Positions 10,501 to 23,800 of a DNA stretch of 64,000 bases are shown here, piece by piece. Position 1 is the stretch's first letter. Each line of letters opens with the position of its first letter. This stretch comes from Hoplostethus atlanticus (Eukaryota > Chordata > Actinopteri > Trachichthyiformes > Trachichthyidae). The translations under genes were made by a program, and so were the position numbers. A model generated the notes under the pieces. It was not told where the DNA came from. It saw only the letters and a program-made list of their open reading frames with translations, and made no database searches. The stretch covers positions 4,062,001 to 4,126,000 of the forward strand of contig JAXDDX010000002.1 in the NCBI GenBank assembly GCA_034670405.1, read 5' to 3'.

Positions 10501-13500
10501 AAGGGCCAGTCCAAGTAATCCAGAAGGGGACGGCACGGCTGGACTGTAAAGGAGGAAAGACAGACCTCCCTCTTAAACAGGGAAAGACCATAGAGATCAT
10601 CCGCATCACAGACAACCCAGAGGGGCGTTGGCTGGCCAGGAACATGGAGGGCTACTGTAAGTTGCTCAAGTTGCTCTGTACACACACAATCAATCAATCA
10701 ATCAATCAATCAATTATGCTACTTTGTCTGGGGCTGACAGAATAGGTCTCTCTTATAGTCCTACTGCAAAAACAACAATCACTCAATACTGTGTAGCACT
10801 GTAAGGAAATGTGGAATATGAGTAAATTCATGCTAACAGTAATGAAATTAGATTAGATTAATAGATTATTAGATTAATAAATGCATAAAAAGTGAAGTGT
10901 GCCTTGGCTCTGTTGGTTTTTAGGACTTATGAAATGTACTTTGCTATTTTAGATGGCTATGTGAAGACCGAGTCTGTCGACATAGACTATGATCATTTAA
11001 AACAACAGTTGACAACAACAGGGCTTCTGCCTAACCAGCCTGGAGCAGACCCAGAGGTTTACGATGACATTGGGGCCCAAGCTGATGTCTGCAGGTAGGT
11101 AACAACAAAACATATCACTGAAACTCAAACTCTGAAACATTGCACTGACATCTTAACTGACATTTTTGGTGCCGATTGCTGATTTGATGCTGTCTTTCTT
11201 TTTCAGTGGGCTCAAAGGCCAACATGGTAAGCCATGATTTGTATTGATTTTCTCACCTTAGTGAAATTATTATAATATAATAAGAAGCCCTCTGTACAGT
11301 AATGACTGTTTCTTTTCTCTTTTTGAAACAGTTGGAGATGGTGATATTTACGATGATGTGGATAATCCTGACCAAGATATGAGGTAGTTTTTTTATTTGT
11401 GCTTTGAATGGATGGGATGTATTTGGTCAGTGGAGGAGCAGAAGTTGTGTACAGGTGCTGGTCATATTTGAGACAATAGAGGTCAATGTTTGACCCAAAA
11501 AGTATTTTTCCTTTAATTTAAGGGAATTAAGCGTTAGATTAAATGAACAAAACTACTACTACTACTACTGAAGTCCAAGGCTACATTGTTTTTCCCAGTC
11601 CACGCCTACTTACTGAGTTGTATATGTATATTCATATGTTTGGGTGACACCTAGGGGTTGATATTATTATTACAACTACCGAGAACCACACCCCGTTTGA
11701 AAAACTGAACCTTACCTTTAAAAAAATGAATCATAAGCTTTGTAAGTGTGCAATATGTAAGTCTAGAAGCATACCAGAATGCATCTTCACCCTGCCTCTT
11801 CTCTTTTCCCAGATTCCCTCCTCCACCTCCACCAATCACAGATGGAGGTAAATGTGTCAGCATTCAAAGATAACTTTTCCCAATGTCTTTAGCGATTATT
11901 AAGGTGCTGGTTGGCTTTCAATTAATATAACAAATAAATCAGTCATTCTCTTAAATAGTCAAGTGCACAAAAAAGACTGATGAATGACATGCTGCATTTT
12001 CTTTACAGGACATCCTGCAAAGAAGACTGAGGTAATCACTGTCCTGTGTGGTTCATCCAAAAGCAGTTAGATAAAAACTAATTTCAGTGAGCATCATGCA
12101 CTTGATTGCCACCATGTACTCAGTCAGGCACTTGATTGATTTTAAATTAGAATTGATCTTAAACTAATATAATGGAAGTTTTCTGCTGTGGTTTTCTGCT
12201 TTTAGAAAATTTACAAAAAGAGAGCTTTCCTTGAATATTATCTCTATCTATTTTTCCTATAGGCAGAGTTCAATGATGAGGAGATGTACGAAGACCTTGA
12301 CGAGAGATGGTAGGAGGCACCTTTAAGGTTCTTTCTTACTCTCAGGAGGTGCTTAACTTTTAAATTACTGTCAATTAATTTTATCTTCCAACAGGACAGA
12401 ACAGGTGGAGAAATCTCAAACCTCTCAACACAAGAAGCGTGGGAAAGAGGAGACAAAACCCAGCAAAGTCACCGAGGAGAAACAGACAGTAAGTGGTGTG
12501 AATAAACAAAGTTGCTGATTGTATAGAATTGTTTACTTGAATGTGTTGTTCTCTACCTCACACAGGGAGAGATAAATGATGAGGAGATGTATGAAGACCT
12601 AGAGGAGAGATGGTGAGAGTTCATCAACACAAATTTAGTCAAAAGAGTTTATACATCACTACTAAACCAGTGTTTTGATTTAATTTTGCATCTTGCTCAC
12701 TATGTTTTCACAAAACAGGAATGAGCAGGGGCCTAAAGAAACCAACAACTTGAAGGAAATGAAAGGGCAGGAGAAAAAAACTAAGAAAGAGGAGAAGAAG
12801 CAACTGCTGCAGGAAAATAAATTTCAGAAAGTCAAAGAGAAGCAGGAACAAGAGGCAAAGAAGAAGTTCAAGGTAAAGGGACAAACCCACTCTGGATTTC
12901 TCAGTTGTAAATATGTCATGTGAGCATGAAAATACCAACACATACAGAAGATATATATGGAATGATATTCAGATGTCACTTCATGTGTTGTGCTGAGCCA
13001 GTAACCCAAATTAACCCTCTGAAACACAGAGACTCAATGTTAAGCTACAGGAATTCAACTCAAGTAAAAACAATAGCTCACATCTCTGCATCCATGCCTA
13101 AAGATTAAAGGGCCAGTCCAAGTAATCCAGAAGGGGACGGCACGGCTGGACTGTAAAGGAGGAAAGACAGACCTCCCTCTTAAACAGGGAAAGACCATAG
13201 AGATCATCCGCATCACAGACAACCCAGAGGGGCGTTGGCTGGCCAGGAACATGGAGGGCTACTGTAAGTTGCTCAAGTTGCTCTGTACACACACAATCAA
13301 TCAATCAATCAATCAATCAATTATGCTACTTTGTCTGGGGCTGACAGAATAGGTCTCTCTTATAGTCCTACTGCAAAAACAACAATCACTCAATACTGTG
13401 TAGCACTGTAAGGAAATGTGGAATATGAGTAAATTCATGCTAACAGTAATGAAATTAGATTAGATTAATAGATTATTAGATTAATAAATGCATAAAAAGT

Positions 13501-15212
13501 GAAGTGTGCCTTGGCTCTGTTGGTTTTTAGGACTTATGAAATGTACTTTGCTATTTTAGATGGCTATGTGAAGACCGAGTCTGTCGACATAGACTATGAT
13601 CATTTAAAACAACAGTTGACAACAACAGGGCTTCTGCCTAACCAGCCTGGAGCAGACCCAGAGGTTTACGATGACATTGGGGCCCAAGCTGATGTCTGCA
13701 GGTAGGTAACAACAAAACATATCACTGAAACTCAAACTCTGAAACATTGCACTGACATCTTAACTGACATTTTTGGTGCCGATTGCTGATTTGATGCTGT
13801 CTTTCTTTTTCAGTGGGCTCAAAGGCCAACATGGTAAGCCATGATTTGTATTGATTTTCTCACCTTAGTGAAATTATTATAATATAATAAGAAGCCCTCT
13901 GTACAGTAATGACTGTTTCTTTTCTCTTTTTGAAACAGTTGGAGATGGTGATATTTACGATGATGTGGATAATCCTGACCAAGATATGAGGTAGTTTTTT
14001 TATTTGTGCTTTGAATGGATGGGATGTATTTGGTCAGTGGAGGAGCAGAAGTTGTGTACAGGTGCTGGTCATATTTGAGACAATAGAGGTCAATGTTTGA
14101 CCCAAAAAGTATTTTTCCTTTAATTTAAGGGAATTAAGCGTTAGATTAAATGAACAAAACTACTACTACTACTACTGAAGTCCAAGGCTACATTGTTTTT
14201 CCCAGTCCACGCCTACTTACTGAGTTGTATATGTATATTCATATGTTTGGGTGACGCCTAGGGGTTGATATTATTATTACAACTACCGAGAACCACACCC
14301 CGTTTGAAAAACTGAACCTTACCTTTAAAAAAATGAATCATAAGCTTTGTAAGTGTGCAATATGTAAGTCTAGAAGCATACCAGAATGCATCTTCACCCT
14401 GCCTCTTCTCTTTTCCCAGATTCCCTCCTCCACCCCCACCAATCACAGATGGAGGTAAATGTGTCAGCATTCAAAGATAACTTTTCCCAATGTCTTTAGC
14501 GATTACATCTTACATAGCATTAGTGAGGTCCTAGCAGCATTACATACTAAACTGTGCTTGTCTCTGTGCCCACAGACGACATTTATGTTGATGTAGAATC
14601 CCAGAGTTTCCCTCCTCTTCCACCTCTCAACGGGTAAGTATCAGTCACATGGCAGAGCAGACCTGTGTTCACCTACACATTATTTCTAATAAGAGAGTTT
14701 TAAATTCCTTCCAATGGTTGTCTGTGTTCCTGTAGTCCTCTGCAGTTTACTTCAAAAGGGAAGCCAAAGAAGCTGAAGACATTTGAAAAAGAGGAAAAGG
14801 AATTTAGGAAGAAGTTTAAAGTAAGCGTTCCTGCTGTTATTATTCATTGTGATACTGGTGATAATGTCCTTGCCTCTTATTCTGTCTTCCTAAAAAAAAG
14901 TTCAATTGTTGTCCTTATTCTAGTTTGAAGGAGAGATTCAGGTGCTGTATGATGTTATGGTAGCATCCACTTTGAGGACTAAGAAATGGGGGAACAAAGA
15001 CCTGCAGCTGAAGCCAGGAGAAGTGATTGATGTCATTGTCAAACCTATTGATGGTAAACTGATAGGCAGGAACAGAGAAGGAAAATGTAAGTTTGCATCA
15101 GTCAGTTTATATTTTCTAATGTATTAAGCTTTGATTGGACAGAAATTTAAAATATATCTGTATCTTATTTTTCAGTTGGATATGTGGAAATGGCCAATGT
15201 TGCACAGTAAGT

Positions 15213-15256
<44 letters not shown>

Positions 15257-15477
15257 AATGAAGCTGCACATATCTGTATGACAATATTTTACAGATTTGA
15301 TTAATATTTTACACAGGGATACCAGAGACATTTATGATGACATTGGTGAAGGTATGTTGCGCTAACTCAAAATATTATGCTCACAGACTAGATATTTATA
15401 TTGATTTAATCTAAAACACAACAAATATTAATTGGAATGTCTTTTTTTCTACAGACTGCATCTATGATAATGACTGA
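7588..15477 (+). CDS. fyb1: FYN-binding protein 1 (ADAP/SLAP-130), 959 aa, with internal exon duplication
   Basis: Immune-cell adaptor linking Fyn, SLP-76 and SKAP proteins to integrin activation. Exons: 7588-8389, 8751-8808, 9219-9295; unit 1: 9401-9423, 9656-9702, 9788-9881, 9959-10005, 10112-10265, 10497-10656, 10953-11094, 11207-11226, 11332-11383, 11813-11847; unit 2: 12009-12031, 12263-12309, 12395-12488, 12566-12612, 12719-12872, 13104-13263, 13560-13701, 13814-13833, 13939-13990, 14420-14454; then 14576-14633, 14736-14820, 14924-15086, 15176-15206, 15317-15351, 15455-15477. Landmarks: proline-rich N-terminus with PLKPNRPPNVD, charged coiled segments (KKKFK), helical-SH3 domains with EIIRITDNPEGRWL at residues about 435-500 and again 693-758, a C-terminal SH3 (about 877-935), and Tyr motifs YDDI, YDDV and the ending CIYDND. 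Start is ATG 7588 (MAQFHKL); an earlier in-frame GTG is not used. Mammalian ADAP (about 783-829 aa) has single copies of the duplicated part. Confidence 0.93.
8555..8706 (+). mobile_element. LINE 3' tail fragment in fyb1 intron 1
   Basis: The stretch from 'ctgacccttcctctta' to 'gtaagtcactttggataaaagcgtctgctaaatgactgtaatgt' is the end of a widespread teleost non-LTR element. A fuller copy sits at about 49165-49696. Only the untranslated tail is left. Confidence 0.65.
9293..11898 (+). repeat. Tandem duplication inside fyb1, unit 1 (2606 bp)
   Basis: This segment recurs directly at 11901-14505, offset 2607-2608. It starts at the 3' edge of coding exon 3 (AAG|GTGCTGG) and runs to an intron point (...TTTAGCGATTA). 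It carries ten exons totalling 774 nt (258 residues), all entered and left in phase 1, so the reading frame survives. Introns match as well as exons. Confidence 0.95.
11901..14505 (+). repeat. Tandem duplication inside fyb1, unit 2
   Basis: Second copy of 9293-11898. Outside the first 270 bases, where differences cluster, only about eight substitutions are visible in 2.3 kb. In coding sequence I see two replacements (Cys to Arg in exon 12395-12488; Cys to Phe in exon 12719-12872) and two silent changes. Two bases (TT) separate the copies. Confidence 0.95.
15207..15256 (+). repeat. CT/CA microsatellite at a fyb1 splice donor
   Basis: The intron after the exon ending at 15206 begins GTAAGTTT and passes at once into a (CT)n(CA)n run. 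Confidence 0.8.
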
Positions 15478-15619
15478 GAAAGTCAACATGAAGAAGACTG
15501 CTCTGATTTTCTGTGTTTCATTTTTGACTGAATTTGAGAATAATGTAGCCAAGACTATTACACTGATCACTGCACAATTTGAATGTTACACAGTATGAAC
15601 ATTTTGTACAATGTTGATG

Positions 15620-15625
15620 AATAAA
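15620..15625 (+). terminator. Polyadenylation signal of fyb1
   Basis: AATAAA lies about 145 bases after the fyb1 stop codon. A second AATAAA follows about 60 bases on. Confidence 0.6.
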
Positions 15626-15959
15626 TGTACAATACAAATTATTGGGCTTTTTCTTGACTGATCATCAAGCGTGGTCAATAAAGATCCGTGATTACACGAT
15701 TGATTTAAATAAATACAGTTTTGGACCCCATTTTAACTTTTAACTTTTAACTTTTAACTTTTACTATAGCCAATATCATGAGAAGGTTGTGTCTGTGATG
15801 AGAACTGGCCAGTGTTGAGCTGCTCTCCATTGAGCATAATGCTGTCGTCAGGTCAGATTTTCGTTTTTATCCACGAAAGGATTAGAGGAGGATTAAGTAG
15901 GATCAGGCTGATCTAAGATCTGTACACTGGGACGTGTCCGACTGGGTCTACAACCCTGT

Positions 15960-16017
15960 TCCCAATTTTCTCGCGAGACGTCACGAAGTTTCCGGTGTTG
16001 TGTATGTTCCTGGAAAC
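15960..16017 (+). promoter_or_regulatory. rictor core promoter elements
   Basis: A perfect TCTCGCGAGA palindrome lies at 15969-15978, overlapping GACGTCAC (15977-15984). An ETS-type TTTCCGG follows near 15990, just before the ATG at 16018. TCTCGCGAGA is a known element of TATA-less housekeeping promoters. Transcription probably starts within this short stretch; no TATA box is seen. Confidence 0.55.
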
Positions 16018-19000
16018 ATGGCGGCCAGCTTCCGCGGCCGTCCTATCCGAAGTCTTCGGATGCGAGGTAAGCGTAAAAAACTCGCTTCAGTATTATCAGT
16101 ATTATCGGGATATTATAAAAATATATTTTCTCAAGCATGTGATGACCTTGGTGTGTTCCCTCACAATGTTCGCAATGTGTGTTTTGACAGGTCGGAATGA
16201 CAGCGGAGAAGAGAACGTACCGCTCGATCTGACCAGAGGTAAGCAGAGGCTTCATCACATCAGAGTGAAAGCGATTATTGTTCAAAATGGATGAGTATCA
16301 TTTCTACAAATAGTGGCCCTGTGAAGTGAAAATCCATTTAGTCAGAACACTCCCCGGTCGTTGTCATAGTAATTTTCTCAGTTTTGCCTCACTGTTTTGT
16401 CTAATAACATCGTAAGCAAAAACATAATAACAGGCGTTAGCGAGCTAACTAACTAACGTTAGCTAGTTAGCTAGCTGCCACAGCTAACCATCCATGACGA
16501 CGCTCTGTTGTTTTGATTGGTGAGTGGGTAAAGATAGTCTATTATTTCGCCAGCCTGCCATAAGTGTAGTAGTCATGTACTGGTCATTACTGGCGTTATA
16601 AGTAATTGGGTTGCTCAGACTGCTAACTGATTAGCATTAAGGTAGCTAGGGTGTGCACTCTTCTGTGGCACACAGATGCACAATCTGGCAAGATTTGCAC
16701 CAGCAGCAGCATCACTGCATACCAGTTTGTTTACTTAGGGAATGGGTTACAGACAATTGTCTGCAACTGCTCACTGACAGGGCCCTGAATTATCACGGTT
16801 TTGAAAAATAAATCTAGAATACTGGGTCACCGTCACAGTCTCGTTTCAAGTTAGGGTACATGCTTCATAGACTTATATGACTATATGACATAATTTGAGT
16901 CATTAGAGCATTAGAGGTCTGCAGAATTGTTAAAGAAAAAGAAGAACCATGCCTGTACTCGAGGAGCTGAAGTCAGCTTGAACTGAGTCTGACAGCTGCT
17001 GCAAAATCTGAAGACACCCCTTCACATCCATCCTTAAAATAATGTTTCCTATTTAAAATGTGTAGAATCATCAGTTTGTTTGGCATAGTCTCTCGCTCTC
17101 TCTCTCCTCTTTCACATTGTGTCAGTGGGGCACAACCCTAACCCAGTTCATACTCATTTGCTAGAGAATATGGCATATAGTCACAGGTTCCACCATGAAC
17201 AGGCTCAGGTCAATTAACTGACCTCTGGCTATCAACACTAGTTTAATTTCTGCAAATCTGATACCTGCACTGAAATTATACTTTTGTTGAGTAGTTTTCT
17301 ATGTTTAATGAAAGAACATTTGTACATTTGTTTTTTTAATGACAGAGCAGTTAATGTGAGCCTCCATTGTAAGAGCTAAACATTTCTAAGCTCTTTAATT
17401 CCGTTTTGATGTCTTAAAGTAAATATTCCAAAACACAATAAAGTGGTGACAAGGTATTATTCCTTGACAACATCTCAGATTCATCCTCAGTGTTTGGTAG
17501 ATTATTTGATTAAGGAGAACATTGTTTGCAAGTATATTGTTAGTCCTGACAGCATTCATTTTGTCTGTTGAAATATCTGGATTCAGTTTCCCTCAGGCTA
17601 GATATTAAGCCACTGATTTTTGCCAAGAGAATACTCCTTCCTAAGAGTCGTCTCTCTTATTTGTCAAGAGCATTTAACATTTCATGAATCACATAATACT
17701 TGAACAGAATGGAAAAACAAAAAGCATTTCCTTGTTAAACATTACTGTTTTTACTGTACACATTAATTTAGTTTGACCAGCTAAAGCAACTTCCTTCCTG
17801 CAAATATCAGTTACGGTTCATTGACTGATATTATGGCAATATAGCATAATACTTGTCTTAGTTACATTGTCTTTCCTTTCCTTTCCTTTCCTTTCTTCTA
17901 CAGAACCATCTGACAACTTCCGTGAAATTCTTCAAAATGTGGCCAAGCCACATGGAGTCAGTAACATGCGAAAACTGGGCCACCTGAACAACTTCATAAA
18001 GGTAATGCTGTCAAAGCCAGATGCGTTTAGCGCTGTTTTTTCTTTGCTCTTTGGGTCACTGCAGATGAACGAGAGGAGAGGGAAAACAGTAAGCTGTGGC
18101 GACAGTGGTACAGCTTGTTGTGTAGAGATGACTCTCTGTTTAGAGATCTGTAGAGATTGACTGGCTGTGTTCCCCTTCCTCTGTAGTGTAGCCACTGACC
18201 TCTCCTTAGTCCTCTCCTCTTGGGTGTTGCTGCCAGCAGGCCTAGCTGTGCCTGTCATTGTGATGCTGACAGTGAATGTAACAGGAGCTCTAGGGATGGG
18301 AAAGCACTCTGACCTAATGTTCGTCAAGAGCAGCGCTCTGACTTTGAAACCTGAGATTTCCAATGTCTGGTTATTGTTGGTCTTATGAACTTGAGACACT
18401 TTATAGTTATAGAATCTCTTTTTTTCCTCCAAATTTAGTTGTAAATCTGCACCATCTTGTGTTTGGATGTTTAATACACCAATAGGGCAAGTTGTGTCTT
18501 ATGGTCAGTCATGCCCCTACAGGAAGTCTCATTTGCAGAAACGTTTTGTCACTGACAGTGATGTCCCTGACACTTTTTTTTTTTTTTTTGATGCTTGAGA
18601 ACTGTTCTACCAGTCTGGTCAGTTCTGCTCAAGACAGGAAGTCGATCAGAATATGTGTGTCTGTTGTGGTCTTGCACACAGCACAGTGTATCAGGAAATT
18701 TTGGCAGGAGATAGAATTAAACTAATAAGAAAGGCAAAACTAATACATTTCTAGGTAGTATTCCCTGAAACCAACAGCACTATTAAATCATACTTAATAG
18801 CAGACATGCACTTCTGGCTGAAATTGATTAAAGGGAATACTAAAGGCGAGTATGAGGGGAAACGTCTCACTGTCACCTGCACTTAGAGCACATCATTTTT
18901 GCTCATACCCCGTTTTAAAGTGTTAAACATTTTGATCATTTTCACTGACTTGCTGACTCCTGCTGAAGACCAACTGAGGTTGACTGCCTCAAACCACTTT

Positions 19001-20761
19001 TTACTATTGGTCGCTGACACATTTTGACCCATTTGGTGGCAGTATAGCCAGTGTGTTTTGGCCTTTCGAGAACGAGGCATCTGGCAGTGTAGCAGGCTGA
19101 AGGCTGAGTCCGAGACTGGGTTGTGCTTCTGTAGTTCGTACACCTGACTCTCTTGTTTACAACTGACAGGAGGGAAATATCCGTGACGTGCGTGTCTGTG
19201 TGTGTGCGTGTGTGTGTGTGTGTTAGAGAACCAGGCCTCTGATTCCTTATAAGGATTCCAGGACAGTGAGGGTGACCTAATCCCCCCTGGAGAGTGTCAC
19301 ATGCCCCCCTCCCCTTCTCCCCCACTCCTGCCTGCCTGGGCCCTGACATCAATGCTGGTCCCAAACAACCCCCTCTTCACCATGCCTCTGTCCCATCCCA
19401 TCTCCAACTCTACTCCAACTTTCCTCCTACTCTGTTCTGTGTTTTACAGTGGAGGAGAGAGAAGATGTAATTTCAGCCCTAGAGCTAACTGCAGAAATTC
19501 AGGGGTTTTATGTCATGAAACAAGTAATAAAGGCCCATTTATAAGGTTATATTTTGTAAGGGATGGTCTCACGTAATGTTTCACATGACCAAACACGCTG
19601 CGAACACAGCCTCATTGATATCATAATGAGTTCTAGGACAGTAATCCTAGCTGTTTGACCTGGGATATATGCTGTATCAGAGCCATGTTTTTGCATTCCT
19701 AGAGTGTGTCAAATAATTTTCATCTTGATCTGTCTCTCTGTTGCAGCTGCTATGCAGCGTTGGCCACCGTGAGGAGACATTTGGGTTTACATACGAAGAA
19801 ATTATCATTTGGTAAGTATTTCTATATAAATACTATTTTATTATTGGTGTTTTGAATCAGGGCCTACTGGTAATCAGTCTTAATGTGTAGCATTTGAAAC
19901 ATTCACTTTACATTCAGTTTATGAGAGAAGAGTGACAGAAATTCAATAAATGCTCATGCTTAGGAAAGAAGTTAAGAAATAGCAATGTTTGTAAGTAAAT
20001 TTGATGCTAGATGATGCTGTAAATTCTGTATATGTTTTGGGCTAATCTGTGTGGTTTGCATCTCTAGCCTGCGGCTAGCTCTGCTGAATGAGGCGAAGGA
20101 GGTGCGTGCTGCAGGGTTACGGGCACTGCGCTACCTCATCAGAGATACCAGCATACTGCAGAAGGTCCTCAGACTACAGGTGGACTACTTGATAGCCAGG
20201 TGAGAATCCTGCTTCGACTACACCAGTAGTCAGGTGGAAGGCCACTACCTGGTTACTTTGGGCATATACCTTCAACTGAAAAGCCATTCATTCATACATT
20301 TGTCAGTTGCTTTGTAAAGTTAAGCCTGCTGTTTGTCTGTTGATGGTAAAAAGATGATATAGACATGACTGATTGTTGCTTCTGTGTTGGTTCAGGTGTA
20401 TCGACATCCAGCAGAGCAATGAGGGAGAGAGGACTCAGGCTCTGAGACTAGTCAGAAAGGTAAGAAAAAGGACCTTTGTCTCTAGTGCCCTACAACCATT
20501 CTCTGATATTTCTCTGTGCCCTGTCGTGCGTATATAAACAGCATGTTGGATTCTTGCTCTAACTGATTTCAAGAGACACTGTGATGTTGCTAGAGGAAGT
20601 TGCCCTCTGCCCCTTACTGTTCAGCCTTGTGCTGGCATAGTGCCACCAGAATGATCATTCGGCGTTAATGTCTGTGTGTGGATGGTTTGCAGGAGTCTAG
20701 GGGCAGGGGTATTTATAGCTCTATCTGTAGTTTACTGTAAACGTTCCTCTCGCTCTCTCTT

Positions 20762-20820
<59 letters not shown>

Positions 20821-23800
20821 GAGGCAGGCTCTGGTTTCAGGAAATGATCATTGGCCATACAGGCAGTAATATAACCCCACTCTATGTCATGTAGCCTAGC
20901 TTCTCTGATAAAAATATGGTTCTCTTATCACTTAGATTCTAATATTGGGTGAATACGAAGGCTATGAGCTTTGTAAAACATTTATACCTTGTTTGTCAAA
21001 TGCTTTGTTTGGATTTGAAAATGCATCATCTCAATAGGGCGGCATGGTGGCTCAGTGGTTAGCACTGTCGAGCATGTCGGCATGTGTTCGGTTTCCTCCC
21101 ACAGTCCAAAGACATGCAAGTCAGGTGGATTGGAGACTCTAAACTGCCCATAGGCGTGAATGAAAGTGTAAGTGATTGTCTGACTGTGTAATCTCTGTGA
21201 TGGACTGCCGACCTGCCCAGGGTGTTTCTCTGCCTTCCGCCCAAAGCATGCTGGGATAGGCTACGGCCCCCCGCGACCCTTAATAGTAATAAGCAGGTAA
21301 AGAAAATGAATGAATGACTAAACAAATATCTTTGCAAAGGTAACCTACAACTCAATCGTTGTTGTGCCCTATTTGTTCAGACTTGTTTGACTAAATTTAA
21401 TCTGCTCACCCTCTCCTCCTCCCTCTATAGATTATCACAGTCAATGCGATGCTTTTCCCCACCTCCATTGCTAACTCCCTCATTGCTGTGGGGACCGATG
21501 GGCTGCAGGACAGAGATCGCATGGTCCGTGCAGCCATCGCCATCATCTGTGAGCTAGGTGAGTATCTGGGCTGTAGAGACGGAAATATTGATATTAGATT
21601 GTTTGAGTTTAGGCTGGTGGGTGTGAGACATTAAAGGGAGCATGAAAAAATGCAGAGAGGAGATGCAAATGACTAATTTGTGCAGGTGAGATAAAGAGGG
21701 AAAACATAAATACCTTAAACATACCACCTTGAAACAAACCAAGAACCAGAAAGAAATCAAGATGACGAGCAAAGACACAGTTGGAATACAATCTAAATGG
21801 CAGCAGAACACAACATGGTGCAAAATGGTAGAACAAGAAGATCCATAAAGGAGAAATTGAAATAAATCAAAACCTTAAATTTCTGCACACACAAAGCCAC
21901 TTTGAGGAGCTTAGAAGGAAGTGATGAAGTGATGTTGCCGGACAGAAATACTTTGTACAATAGTGTGCTTATCATCGTGTTATTAAGAAACGTGCACTGC
22001 CCCCAGTATGTATAGTTATACATATATGTCATTGCCATGCCGCCTCCCCCCTCTGTAGCCCTGAAGAACCCAGAGGTCGTGGCCAAAAGGGGCGGTCTCA
22101 GTACCATCCTGAAGAGTGTGATTGACTGTCAGCTCAGCCGCATCAACGAGGCTCTGATCACTACCATCCTCCATCTCCTCAACCACCCGCGTACCCGCCA
22201 GTACGTGCGTGCTGACGTGGAACTAGAGGTACACACACACACATGAACGCAGAGGAAGCTCCTGTTCACAACTGAGCCAGTTGGGTGGGAGTCAATCCAC
22301 TCAGGATTAGCAGTAGGAGGTTGCCCGTCTCTTTCCCATGGAGCTTATAGTGATCAGTTACATCAGCCCTCTAAAGCCCCTCCGCCTCCAGCACATCCTG
22401 TCTGTAAACAAATACCTGGGACAGATGCATCACCGCAGTCATAATAGCCACATAGATATCAAAATATGATATCTATGGCAGGTTAATATTGTTATAAGGT
22501 GTTATTGGGAATATTTAAGAAAATGTCCCCTTGATTTTCAAGACTTGATGAAAATGAAAATGTATTTTATTGTTGATTGCATTTTGTACTCATCCATCTG
22601 TTTTGTGCTTGTGTGCTCTGTCCTCCAGCAAATCCTTGCGCCTTTCACAGATTTTCACTACCGTCACAACGCAGACACGGCTGAAGGGCAACTTAAGTGA
22701 GTGTGGGATGGAAAAAAGGGTGTCAGTGTTACAGTGGAAACAAAAAGATAGTGTTCTGACATTTCCTTGTGTTTACTGTTTTCTGTGTTCCTATATTGGT
22801 AACATCATGCGTTGAGCAAGTTGAGAGTTTTGTATAGTGTTTTTGTGATTATGGTCCTTGCCATCAGGGCACCTAGTCTTCGGGAATGGACTGTCTGAGG
22901 ATCAGAGGCCAGCTAAATCAGTATCATCTTTTAAGTCATTAAGAAACTCTCTCTTATAGATTTGTTTTTATGTAATGATCTTTTATCGAGTGTCGTTGAC
23001 TTCCTTTTTATGTTTTGCTATTGTTTTTTGGTTTGCTTACATTTGCTTTTTAGTTTTTACTGTATCTCTTTTATATCCATTGTACAATGCTTTCTGTGTT
23101 TTGAAAAGTGCTATATAAAGATTATTATTATATTATATTATATTATATTATGTTCTGTGTATGGATGTGTTAATGTGTGTGTGTGTGTCTTCTCAGGGAA
23201 GACCGAGAGGCCCGTTTCTTGTCCAGTAGGATGGCCATAGTAGCAGCCTTCCGCTCGTGGTCTGGTAAGGGACCGGCACTCTTGATTTCCACACAGAACT
23301 AATGGTCATATTGGCCCTTTGTGTAGCAAAATGAACTGATTTTTAAGTCAGAATTGTAGATTCACAGTTTTACATTGTTTGTTGTGTTTTATTGTTGAGT
23401 CATGAGTTAAATGTCTCCCTCTGCCTCTTTCTTTATCCAGGGATTATCAACCTCTGCAAGGCTGGAAATTCTGGAATCCAATCTTTAATTGGTTTACTGT
23501 ACATACCAAATATGGAAGTTAGGGTGAGTATTAAAACAGCTGCGTACCAAATATGGAAGTTAGGGTGAGTATTAAAACAGCTGGATACCAAATATGGAAG
23601 TTAGGGTGAGTATTAAAACAGCTGCCTACCAAATATGGAAGTTAGGGTGAGTATTAAAACAGCTGGATACCAAATATGGAAGTTAGGGTGAGTATTAAAA
23701 CAGCTGCGTACCAAATATGGAAGTTAGGGTGAATATTAAAACAGCTGCGTACCAAATATGGAAGTTAGGGTGAGTATTATAACAGCTGCGTACCAAATAT

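Noticed and set aside
17932..18432. 166-codon minus-strand frame over rictor exon 3
   Set aside because: It is antisense to a conserved exon and its intron, has no family resemblance and no splice support.
21037..21065. tRNA gene
   Set aside because: Only an A-box-like head is present, without a cloverleaf; it is the head of a SINE-like repeat.
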